Assembly (NCBI GenBank): GCA_008694505.1
Contig: VZDJ01000594.1
Location: 13,320,014-13,384,013 of the forward strand
Source: Cyanoderma ruficeps
Taxonomy: Eukaryota > Chordata > Aves > Passeriformes > Timaliidae
Reading direction: 5' to 3'
Length of the DNA: 64,000 nt
Each line of letters begins with the position of its first letter. The first letter of the stretch is position 1. The notes below the pieces were generated by a model. That model saw nothing but the letters and a program-made list of their open reading frames with translations. It searched no databases and had not been told where the DNA came from. This document shows, one piece after another, positions 36,001 to 48,000 of the stretch. The position numbers and the translations under genes were made by a program.

Positions 36001-39000
36001 AACGCCCTTAAAGGCAACCGGGAGCCTGACTCGAGCAGCTGGCTGGGGGTAGGGGTGCCGGCAGGTGGGCAGACCCCCCCCCAAAAAAAAAATTTACCCC
36101 CCCCACACCTCCGCCACCTCCCCGTTCAAAGCTCCTCGCACCCGGTGCCGAGGGGCCGCGGCGGGCGGCGGGGTGCAGCGGGGTCGGGGCCTTATCGCCC
36201 CGCGTGACGCCACCGGCGTCCCTGTGCCCTTGGCGGGGGGGTGGCAGGGACCGGTGTGTGGGGCCCTGCTTGGGGCCTGCCTGGCACCCCCTGGCACAAC
36301 TTGGTGCCCCCTTGCCATATGCGGGACCAAGTGCCCAACTAATGGTCCCTGAGTGTCCCACACCCCCAGTGTTGGGGAGGATGTGGAGATTTATCAGCCC
36401 GCCTCTCAATTAAAAATCAAAGCCAAAATGCGGGAAAAACCCCATCTGTCCCTCAGCATGTAAAGTCATGCCAGTCCCAGCTTGCCTGTCCCAAACCTGG
36501 AGTGTGCCCAGCATCCCCCTGGCCTTCCTCCTGTCTCCCTTCCTCCTCCTCCTCCTCAGGGAGCTGCATGTCGATGAATGGAGCCCTGGTCTCCCTTGCT
36601 GCCCCTGGGACAACCCAGCCCCAGCCCTGCTGTACAAGCAAGTGCTCAGTGCCAGGAGACCCCAGAGCAAAGAGGGGAAGCCCACCAGCAGTGGCCCAGA
36701 GAGTGGTGAACCGGCCAGGGAGGTGGTGAGACAGGCACCCGGCCCAGTGCTGTTGACATTTTCTCACCCAACGCCTCCCCGTTCCTGTTTGCATTTCCGT
36801 CCTGAAGCTGTGGGCTCAGCCAAAAGGCTGGAACTGGCTCTGCTGGAGCGGTGCAGGACCCTAACACCCCTCCTACCTCACCTTCCCTTCAAAAGTCACC
36901 AGGGAGGATCTGTGGTAAGCAGTTGTCCCATTGCCCACCTCCAGGTACCCCTAAGGGACACCACCCCTGTGAGTACACTCCAGTTCCAGGAGATCTTTCC
37001 CAGTCCCTCCATGCCACAGCAACTCAACACTGCCAAGGGTGGGAGCATCAAAAGGCACCGTGGACCCTTCCTGCTGCCAAGGACAAAGCACCAGAGCCAA
37101 ATATCTCTGGAGGGCATCTCCTCATCCCCCTCCCAAGTGAGCACCAGCCAACTCTTCTGCCCTCCCCAGCACACAACAGCACAGGGTCACATCCCAACAG
37201 CCACCACTCTTGGGACAAAATCCCATGGCCAGGATCCACTGACACCCCTAAACAAGTCCCAGGCCAGGATTCACTGACATCCCTAAACAAGTTCCACCAT
37301 CACCACAGCCCACAAAAACCAGGCATCCCAAAGAGATGGGAGTGCTGCAACAAGGATGGAGGGGTGTCAACAAACATCCTGCACCAGCAGAGCACAGCAT
37401 GGACCCCAGCCCAGCTCCAACACAGACCCCTGCACAGGCCCCACAGCCCAAACTTCTCAGGAGGAGGCCACAGGATGGCTCCCAGGCCCTGGGAAACATC
37501 AGCAGAGGAAGAGCTGGGGCCAGATGGGAAAGTGTCAGCAACCGAGTGGGATGGAAATGAGTGGGTGAGCGAAGGGCACTGATAGCATGTCCCTGTCCTG
37601 GTTCCCTGTCCTGGTCCCCGGGGCAGTGACAGGAACTGTCCCCTGGGGACATGACGTGTCCCTTTCACAGGACACAGCCAGAGAAGCCCCGACAACATCC
37701 TTGAACTACAGCTGCCAAAGTACCTCCTGGAGCCATAGGGTCAAAGTGCCAGTGGGAGCAAGTCCAGCGGTTTGCAAAGTGGCTCCAGGGACTCCCAGCC
37801 CTGCAGACGAACCACCCCTCACATGAAAAAGCTCCTCTGTGACCCGAAACAAACATCCTTGAGCATCATTACCCCAGATGGCATTGGAAAAAAGGAGACC
37901 TGGGGACCAGGCACCCAGGTGTGGTTCATCTCCAGAGATTAACGCACGCAGGAGATAAACTCCAGTGCAGGGTCTGTAGAGCCCCTCTTGAGCCAGACCT
38001 TTCAGCTGCTTTGGGATCACTGCCACCTCTTGGAGGGTCCTGGGAGTCCCCAGGGATGCAGCACCCTTCACAGCGAAGGTCTCAGGAGGAGTGGCTGTGG
38101 GGGAGGCAAACTGATCTGGGAAGGGAGAAAAATCAATGGGAAATGAGGCGGGCCTTGACCCTGCTTCCCACCATGACAGGGCTCTGGGAAGATGGATGCA
38201 GCCCTGGCAGCTGCCAAGGCGGGAGACTGGTGGTCCCTGCGGCCTCATCTGACACCTCTCAGGCCAGTCGTGGCCAGCGCTCACCAGTGCAGCGAACACA
38301 GGCAGTCTCAGCATCCCCTCTCCCCTACCCATCCTCTCTGTGCGGCACCCCAAAGGTGCAGAGAAGGGCCCCAAGTCCTCCAAGCAGCTGAGCCGGCCCC
38401 CCACTGGAGCTGAGAGGCCGAATATTTGGGCAGTGACGTAAAGAAGGGGAAAAAGAAAAGAGGCAAGGGAAAAAAAAAAAGAAAAAAAAAACCATAAACA
38501 AACAAAAAAACCCCACCACCCCTCCAGGACCTGCTGCACAGATACGACCTGGCACAGCACTGGGGCAGGGCTGCACCCCACAGCCCCCCAGCTGGGCCCA
38601 TGCCAGAGTCAAGGACATATTCCTGCACTACTCCTTCCCGCCCACTCTGTTGTGGAGACAAGGGGTGTTGCTAAATACCTTGTGCCAAAGCACTGGCAAG
38701 GTGGCTTTGAGTGGGGGTATTGGAGACAGGGACCTGATGGTCAGCTCCTGTGTGACCAGTACGTCATCCCCTCGACAGGATGGGGAGGAAGCAGAGTGGC
38801 TGGGGCAGGGAGCAGGGACTGGACAGCCACAAGTCCCACAGCAAGAGCCTCCCAAGCTGGGACATGGATGTCCCCTCTTTGCAGCCCCTGTTCCTGGCAC
38901 AGCCACCGGGAACCTGCAATGCATGGCCTGGCCATACCCCCCAACACTCCCTGGGCCCTGGCCATGGCACGGCTGGAGGGTGCTGATCACCAGGAGGCAA

Positions 39001-42000
39001 GCCTCCCCAGAAGTGTCCAATAACTCCTTGCCTCAGTTTCCCTTCCTAGTTCTGACTTGCTTTACAAGCAGGGAATATCCCCAGCACCAGCCGAGGGGTG
39101 CCACATCCCCTCACCACCACCACCACCACACCCTGCCATGAGTCCTACAGCCGTCCAAGGTCCCGTCAACGCCGCGGGCACTGGGAGCGATTGCTCTGGC
39201 CGGGACATGCCTCGCTGCCCAGCCCTGGCCCTGCTCCAGGCCCTGGTTTAATGATGGACAAACCTGCCCCCACCAGAGTCCCATCCCAGGGGGCACTTGA
39301 AAAACAACCCAGGCCTGGCATGAGGCCAGCGGGGATGGATGGCAGTGAACTGGGAGCACATGCACGTGACCACTCGCCTGTGTGCGAGCATGCTCGCCCA
39401 CACAGATGGATGTTCTTGCACACATGCGCATTTCCCTGCAGCTCATGCACTCGTGCATGCATCGTAAGCATACACGATCACACACACACACACATGTTCA
39501 CATACACAGGCATACACGCATACACACACCTGGCCCAGCAGCCTGGCATGGCTCCAATCCACACTTTCAGCTCCCCAAGAAGAGACACTGTGGGGACAAC
39601 CCATAGACCCCCTTGGCCCCATGCTGTGTGACGTGCCTCAATTTTTCCTCTTGGCACAGCCCAGCACCCCCACTCCCCCAGCACTGGTGGGCCCCTGGGT
39701 GGCAGGGGTGAGCAGGGCAGGCTGGAGCCTTGCCAGGCCCAGGGGCTGGCACAGGCGCCATTTCCCAGAACCAAGCACCAGCAATCACCAGCCAAACACC
39801 ACAGCGCTTCCTGTCCCCCAGCCAAACCATCCATCATGGGGCCAGCTCCCACTACGGGAAACAGCATAGTCCCCATCTTTTCCCAGCCTCTCCAGCCAGC
39901 ATCATGGCAAAATCCAGCCACAGTCAGAGTGAAGGCATCCTGAGTGACAGGGACACTCCTAGGATATCCCTTGATTTGGGATATGCCTGTATGGCCCCAC
40001 TGCTCGGAGCATCCTCGGTCAGAGCAGTGTCACCACCAGACCCTGGCATTGCCACCACATGCCACCCACAACACAGGGTTACCCACGCTTGAACACAGGC
40101 ACAGAAGTACTGCACCCCACACCATGTTCCCTGCCTCCTGCTGCCCCAAGGCAGGGCTGAGTGACTCAGTTTCCCCACTTTTCAAAGGAAGATACACGTC
40201 CTGCTTTGGGCAGGCAGTTTTGGTGCAGGGAAGGAGGGAGGGGGCAGGCTGTGTGTGTCACATACATACCAGTGTCCATCTATCCAACCATCCCTCTCGA
40301 AGAGAGGGAGGGAGGTTTGCTAAGCAAGGAAAAATCCCTGAGCAGAGGCACAGGGCGCAAGAAGGGCCTTACATGGGCATGGGAACAGTGTTGTGCTTCC
40401 CAGCTGATGAGTGTGCAGCTGCCCTGGTCCCTCCACAGCCACCCATGGGCACCAGGCATCCCACCAGCCTCACTGCCAGCACAGGGCAGAGGGTTCCACC
40501 ACTGTTCCCCCACTGTCTTTCAGGCAGGATGGAAACTTGAGGGATGCAGGTCACTGCCAGGGCACAGGTCCTGCCCTCCCTGCTACAGCTCTGCTTGCTC
40601 ACTGCCTTCTCATGCTCACCAGCACCTCAAAAGCTCCCAGGTGTCCCCACATACATTCCAGTGCCCCCCTCCCCTTATCCCCATCACACCCATGGTACCA
40701 CCTGGCACCCCACACTGATTTCTGGCAGTACAACTCTTCACACCCCACCCACACCCCCATCTCTCCCCACTCCCCTATACCTGAGGTCCATTTGAGGTAT
40801 GTAAGTGGGGGCTTTCCCCCAGCTGGGCTGGGATGCAGCTGGCTGGGAGCTGGCCATACTAGGGGGCAGAACAAAGAGGTGGAGCAAGTCCCAGGGAGGT
40901 AAATATGGGGATCAAAGAGCAGACACTGCCAATAGCATGGCAGGGCAGACTCCAGGGCCGGAAGACATCAGAGCCAGGGGACACCACGACCTGACAGCAA
41001 ATCCAGGGAAGGAAATGGAAGCACTGCAGGGTGCAGCTGCCAGTACTTTGGGGGTGCGTCCGTCTTCCCTCTCCAAAGTATCCTGGAGGTGCAGGGGTTA
41101 AACATGGAGGACTTCAGGTATACAAGAGGCCATTTTTGCTCCATGCCAAGCCCCCTCCCCACATGCACTCTCCCCGGAGACCCTACAATAACAAGCCGGC
41201 GTGTGAGTCAGCTGGCCATTTGCCCGACCGGAGGAGCCCCTCCCTGGGCGCTGGCCCAAAGGAGCTCTGCGGAAGGCCCCTGGCCCTGGCCCCATGCACG
41301 CTCCCCCCCAGCAGCAAACCCTCGGCTAGCTGGCCCCACCGAGGGGGCTCCAGCTTCCAGCGAGCGTGGGAAGGGTGATGGAGGCTAATGAAATGCAGCC
41401 GGCTGCGAGAGTGAGCCATGGGCTGCTCCTGCGCAGTCTGTCCAGATGCTGGGAGCCTGGTATGAACCCTCTCTTGCTGTACAACCCCCTATCAGACATC
41501 AGGGAATCAGGTTCACACCCAGACACACACACTTCCTGACACTCCCTCCTGCCTGGAAACCACTGCCAGATGCTCCCTGCCACCGCCTACCCCGGGGATA
41601 CCACGGGTATCCCCTCACCGTGCACTCCTTCCAGCTCTCCCCACAGCATCCCGGCAAGGCCAAATTCTCTGACCTCAGCCTTCCTGGCATCTTTGGCACA
41701 GGCTGCCCAGGGTGACACAGGGTCCTGGGGTGGCCCAGAGTTGACAGATGATCCTGGAGCTGGCACAGCTCCACTAAGCCTCCCATCCACCTTTGCCCAG
41801 CCTGCTCAAGGCCCAGGGTATCCCATGGCCCCCACTTCCCCCAGGAGCCCAGCTGGGGCTCAGTGCCAGGGCTGCTGCCAACACCTGCCCTGGGCCACCA
41901 CCCATCCTGTGGCACCCTGCAAAGCCCAACGTATGCCCAGCCTCTGGCACAGCACCCCCCCTTTCCTCTCCCTCCCTGCCCAGCTGGGCACAGGCAATGG

Positions 42001-45000
42001 GCACGGGAACAGGCATGTCCCGGCCTACACTGTCTGCCTGGGGCATGCCAGCCTCTTCCCGCCCAGGATGCCAGCCCCAGAGCTAGATGGCATACACGCC
42101 TCCCCAGGGATTAGGAACACAAAGCCTCCCCTGCCCCAGCAGTGCAGTGATGGGCACCATGCCCACCTCCAGCTCCTCGGAGAACCTGGGTTGCTGTAGG
42201 GTCCCCCTCTGCCAGCGCAGCAGCTGGATAGACAGACACCACTGGGCATCCTCAGTTCCACTGTCTCCTGCCAGCAAGATCCGCCCCCAGCTGGGCATCG
42301 GCAGAGGTGCTCAGCCTGTGTGCATGCAGCTGGCAGCGCTCGGCTGCGGCGCATGGCACCCACGCGCAGCAGCACTCACCCTGGCAAAGGGCACTCCGCT
42401 CCAGGCACTGGGGCACAGATACTTGCTGGTATGCTCTGAGAAGGGCTGTACCCCAAAACCCAGCGTCGTACACAAACAGGCACATGCTGTCAGTGACCAG
42501 GCAGAAGGATGGCACTGTCAGTCTCACTCAGCGGTGACACCAGTGCCACAATGATCAGGCCAGTGCCAGCAGCCCATTTGGGTGCCCATCCAGTGGGATC
42601 AGCTGGCATCCTCCCTCTGAGTCCCTAGCACCCTCAGGCAGGGTTGGGGACACCTCAGGGCACTGGCCTTACCTTTGATTGGCATTTGGTGTGGCAGGAA
42701 AGCTTGCAGCCTGTGGGAGAGAGAGGGGAGAGAGGGTTATTGGAAGCAGGAGGAGGAGCAGTGCCGGGGGGCAGTCTGCAGGCACCCCACATGCAGGGCA
42801 GGAAGGGGGAGCACCCGACACTGCAGGGCACAGACCGCCTTGGCACTGGGCAATGTCTGCCAGGACATGCACATGCATGCAGGGACGCCCACACCTCGCA
42901 CTGGTGCACACACATTCCAGGTGGCACCAGCATGGCACTGCAGCAGGCACAAAAAATGTGGCTCTGGGGCACACACGGTGGCAATATGCCAGTAAGTGTG
43001 TGCACGTGCAAGTCCTAGTGGCCAGGGTGAATAGCATGAAGGGATACCATGCACAGACAGGTCTCATAGGGCCTCCCATGGACACTGACATAGCTGAAAC
43101 ACCACAGGGGTGCTGCCATTGCCTGTGGTCTCTCCCTCCTTTCCATGCACTGCTGTTGCACACTTTCACCCACACCCCCACCAAGGGCATGTGCTCACAG
43201 GGAGCGCAGGTGTGTTTGCCACTGCTGGGGACATGCACTTGTACAGGGCACCACCATGCCACCTGGGTAGCCCTACAAAGACACATGTCCCATCCCCAGG
43301 GGACACAAGGGTGTCCCCACGCAGCATGGCCCAGGCCACGGCCGCACCCCAGTCCCTGTTCCCCTTGGGCCTGTTTCCTGCAGTGCAGGAAGCCTCATTG
43401 TTCCTATTTCCTCTGTCCACCCCTCGCACGGGGCTCAGCGACACCACACACGTGCGAGGGCTCTCGGCTCTGCCTGTGACCCACTGGGTGCCATGAGCAG
43501 CAAGCACAGCTCAGGGGGTGAGCACCCACATGTGTGCACAGACCCACACCCTGGGCACATTCGTGGTGGCCGCTGCACACTCACTGCACATGCATGAAGC
43601 TGACACACGGCCACATACATGTGCGACACCTCAGTGTCTCCACGGACTACCCTTGCCTCCCAGCCACCTTCCCATCCACAAAGGCACTGCATGTGCTTTC
43701 CCACAGCCACAGCTCTCCCTCTAACACACAGGCACATGTGTGTGCACAGATTGGCACAGGCACATGTTCCCACATTCAGATCCTCGTGCATGCAGGCATA
43801 CACACCCCACCCCGCCCGATGTCCTGATGTCCCTGGCATGTCCCCGTGCACATGCATGCCCACGGCCCCAGCTCACCTCTGCAGGTGCTGCCCTGGCGCG
43901 TGATGGCCTGCCGGCAGATCCCACATGCCTTCACCTTCTTGAAGCTCGTCATCTTGAAGGTGTGTGCTGGAGGGGCCTCCAGGTCCTGGGGCTGGGGGGA
44001 ATATGAGGCTTCGTGAGCGGGAAGAAGGTGGCACCAAGACCCAGACACTCAACTCTGACTTGCCTGTTTCCCCTGGGTGATGGTTCATCCTCCATCCATG
44101 TTCCCCACACACACACCCCTTCAACCTGTGGCTGTGCCCTCTGCAGCTGCGGTACAGGGTATGGGCTACAGGATATGGGGACCAGGGCAGGGGATGGGGG
44201 AGTATGAGGTGGGAGATAGGGGGTACAGGAGAAGGGGGAGCAGGGTGGGGGAAAACTGCCTCCACCCCTTTAAATAGTCTCTGCCGCCCCCTGGCGGGGT
44301 GTGCCTATGTGTAGTGTCTGTGTGTGTGTTCACATGTATTTGTGCATGTGCACATATACGTGTGTGTGTGCACACAGAAGTGTGTATGCACATACCGTGT
44401 GTGTGCACGCACAGATTGTGTGCACAGATGTGTATGTTTGCACATGTGTGTGTCCATGCTGTTTGTGTCGGTGTGTGCAGTGTGTGTGTGTCTGTGCACA
44501 TACACAGGCATGCACAGGTGTGTACATGCATATGTACACGTGTGTGCAGATATGTGTGTGTGTGTGCATGCACAGATGTGTGCACACTCATGCTTCCCTG
44601 CAGGTCAGTACAATTCCGTGTGTCCCTGTGAACACGTGCCCGTGCACAAGCATCTCTGTGAGCATGTGTGTGTGGGCACAACTGTGTATGTCTGCACACA
44701 CAGGGGGTGAAGATGCTTGAATGCACATGTGTGTGCAAACTCGTGTGCGTGTGAGTACATGTGAATGCGCATAGATAAATGTATAGATAATGCATGCATG
44801 TATTTGCATGTGTGTGTGTGTGTGTGTGTGTAAGTACAGAAATATGTGCACAAAAACCTATGTGCACACCCGGGTACGTGCGGGTGCTGTAAGTAGGGTG
44901 CCCATGCTGGGAGTGTCTCACTGTCATGCTGTGTTTGGGATACATGCCAGGCAGAGTGTGCTGAGGTGTCCCTTGGAGGGGAGTAAAGGGAGCACAAAGC

Positions 45001-48000
45001 CCCCTGAGTATGAGCAGCCACACCCACCCTGTCTGGCACAAGCCACAGAGAGGAGAAGCTGATGCCATGAGTGTGACTGAGTGCAGGATGGATCCGACCT
45101 GTGCGAGCATGTGTGTTCACATGGGGGTTGAGGACAGGGAGGGGTCTTGGCACAGCTGCAGGCAGCCAGTGTTCCTCCCGAACCCCAGTTGACTGGGGGG
45201 CTTTTTTGGGGGGGGAACAACCTTTGGCAGCACGCCAGCCCTGCCCACCCACCCGCTGCCAGATGAAGACGTGAGCCCCTGTAAATCCGCCTTTTCATGC
45301 CAAGACTAATGAGATTAAGCAGAGGCCCGGTGGCCCCCCCTTGTCTTGGCGCCCCGCTCCCCTCCAGCCCACTGCACCAGAGCCAAAAGGGATGATGCCA
45401 AAGCATCAGAGGGCCAGGCACCTCCCCACAAAATTCTCTGCCTCAGTTTCCCCGGTGCAGACACAATCGGGAGATGGGCCATGCACGTGCACTGCATCTT
45501 CGCATGTGTGCAAACACCCCTGGGGCTGTGAGGGTGCTGCATGTGCAATATGCAGCGCATGTGTCATGGCACTGCGTGCACATGCACAGCTGCAGGCGTG
45601 CATGTCTCCACCAGCCACAGCAGCAGCAGTGGCATGGACACATCGTTCCCACACGCAGGTCCATGTGCCACACACACCCCCAGGTTTGTCCAAGTGCATG
45701 CAAGCCCCTCTTCCCTGGGCACCTGCTCCCACAGGGCCACTCACAGGTGGTCCCTCGGCACCCCCAAAGCTGGTGCCACCCTACAGGGTGGGTGTGTACA
45801 CAGACACACACACGTGTGTGTGCTCAGACGTGGCGTCACCCATCCAGCAGCCGTGGGAAAAGCTTCCCCAGGACAGGGGCTCCCACGCCGCAGTTGCTGG
45901 GTGACAGCGAGACCTCATGATACCATGAGCTCCTTTGCATATGCAAAGCAGCATCATTGCTGCAGGGTGCCCCGGGAAGAGGCCTTGCCCCCCGCTCCCA
46001 GGGACCCACTGGGATGCCCAGAGATGCAGACGCATCTCCCAAGCACATACCCCCCACTCTGCCCTGGCCTCCATGGCTTCATTAGCAGCAATTATCTTCA
46101 CTACTGAAAGAGCTGGCCCTTTGATTCCCACCACCCCCAGAGTCCCTTCTGCTTGTCTCATTGCCAACACCATCATGGTGCCAGAGGGGGACCAACCCAG
46201 CACCCAGTTTTATGTCCTCCCCAGCCTGCTGCTGGAGGGGCATTCTGCCCACCCAGTGCCATTCTGTCAGCCAGGGAAACAGCCCATTCCACAAAACAAT
46301 CCAATCCCAGCTCCATACTGGCAGCATCCCAGTCAGCCTCCCTGCCCCCAAGGCTGGAAACTGTTGGGGGAACGCAGGGGCGTGGGCTGGAGGGCTTCTT
46401 GGGCATGTCACATGGATACCCACACATGGGTACCCACCCCCAGGGACCAGCACCCACACGGTGCAGGAGCAGGGGTGCAAAGGCATTCCTAGCCATGCCC
46501 CCTCCAACACACAGACCAAAGGAGGCTAGAAGGGGACCCAGGTGTCCTGGTCTGGAAGAGGCACCAGACAGAGATGCCAAATTAATCAAGAACTGGGAGA
46601 CCTGCGTTCATTGCCCAGCACTGCAGAGAGTGCAGTGGCGGGGGGGGGGGGGGNNNNAAACCTGTGACACCCAGCTCCCCTGAGGCTGCAAAGCCAGGGT
46701 GGGTGAAGGGCACTGGGACACCTGGGTGCAGTCTTGTAGGTTCAGGTCCACCCAGAGTTTTGCAACCCCCTGGGCCCCGGGACCCAACTTGGCGACTGGG
46801 GAGGATGCAGAGTCCCAAACTCCCATAACTAACTGGATCTCCCCCGTTTTCCGAGTTTCCCTTCCCTTCAGTGCAGTAGCAGAGCCTCTGCCCCAGGGAA
46901 TGGTGGAGCCCCCGGCCAGTGACGCAGGCTGGGGCATCGTGGGGGATCAGCCTCCCACCCTCCCCAACCCCACAACCCTTCCACAGATCCTCCTACAGCC
47001 CAGTGTCCCTGTCCGCATCCCAGCCCGGTCCCCTCTTCGTGCACCCCCCAGCCTGTTGCCCACCGCCACTTCTCTATCGGGCTGGGTCCCGCTGCGCTCC
47101 CCACAGTCCCCAGGGCTCCTCCCGGCCCCGCTCCCGGTCCGGTCCCCCCAGCCCCACCCCGATGTCCGGCCGTCCCTGGCGGTTTCCGCTCTGTCCCGGC
47201 TCCCCCAGAGCCGGTCCTGGTACCGGTCCAGCCCCGCCAGTGCCCCCTGCTCCCAGTGAGCCCGTTCCGGTGCAAACGCCCCCGCTCCGTCCCGCTCCCC
47301 TCGCATCCAGTCCCATCCACCGCCCGCTCCCGAGACCAGCCCCGCTCCGCGACCCCCGGCGCCGGGACCCCGCGGCGCTGTTGTCCTGTTTCCCCCGGTG
47401 CGGGCCGTACCCAGAGCAGGCAGGAGAGGCACAGCCCGGTCATGCTGCCCGCGGCGCGGCCCCGGCCGGCCGAGCCCCCCGGCCCCTCGCTCCGCCCGCC
47501 CGCCCCACCCCGGCCCCTCGCCGCCCCTCCGGCCGGGGGGAGAAGGGGAGCGGCAACCCCCCCCCCCCCCCCCNATCCCGCAGCGCCCCAATCGAGTCGG
47601 TCCGGAGGCGTCTAGGACACCCCCCCAACGCCAGCAGAGGGGCTGCGGGACTGTGGGGGCCCGGAGTGGGGCTGTGCGTGTCCCAGGCCCCCTCTTCCCC
47701 ACTCACACACATTTGGGATCCATTTCCTCCGCTGACCGGGGGACACCCGCCACCCACGTCACCCTCATCCCTCCTCCGGCCTCCAGCGGGTCCTGCGGCG
47801 GGATGCACCCCCCCCATCCTCAGCCGAGTCCCCTGGGTGGTCCTGGGATGGGAGACGGGGAGGGATCAGCGGACATCCATGCGCGGAGCTGGGGGGCCTC
47901 AGCTAGGGGGGACAACCTCCAGGCGGGAGGGAGAGCGGCTTGGCAGCCTTCGGCCCTGACAGGGATGGATTTGGCAGGGGGGTGCTCCAGCCCCTCCTGG

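Larger units (their letters stand above)
43992..47410 (-). other. TNS1 intron with long TG/CA tract
   Basis: Contains the alternating TG/CA sequence at 44290-44880 and, near its 5' end, a poly-G run followed by a four-base gap (46640-46657). No exon recognised. Confidence 0.75.

Noticed and set aside
44299..44851. Cys/His/Val-rich open frames on both strands
   Set aside because: Products of translating a TG/CA alternating tract; not zinc-finger proteins.
46919..47959. 346-codon plus-strand open frame
   Set aside because: It overlaps the CpG island and the TNS1 first exon in antisense and crosses an unresolved base; low complexity only.
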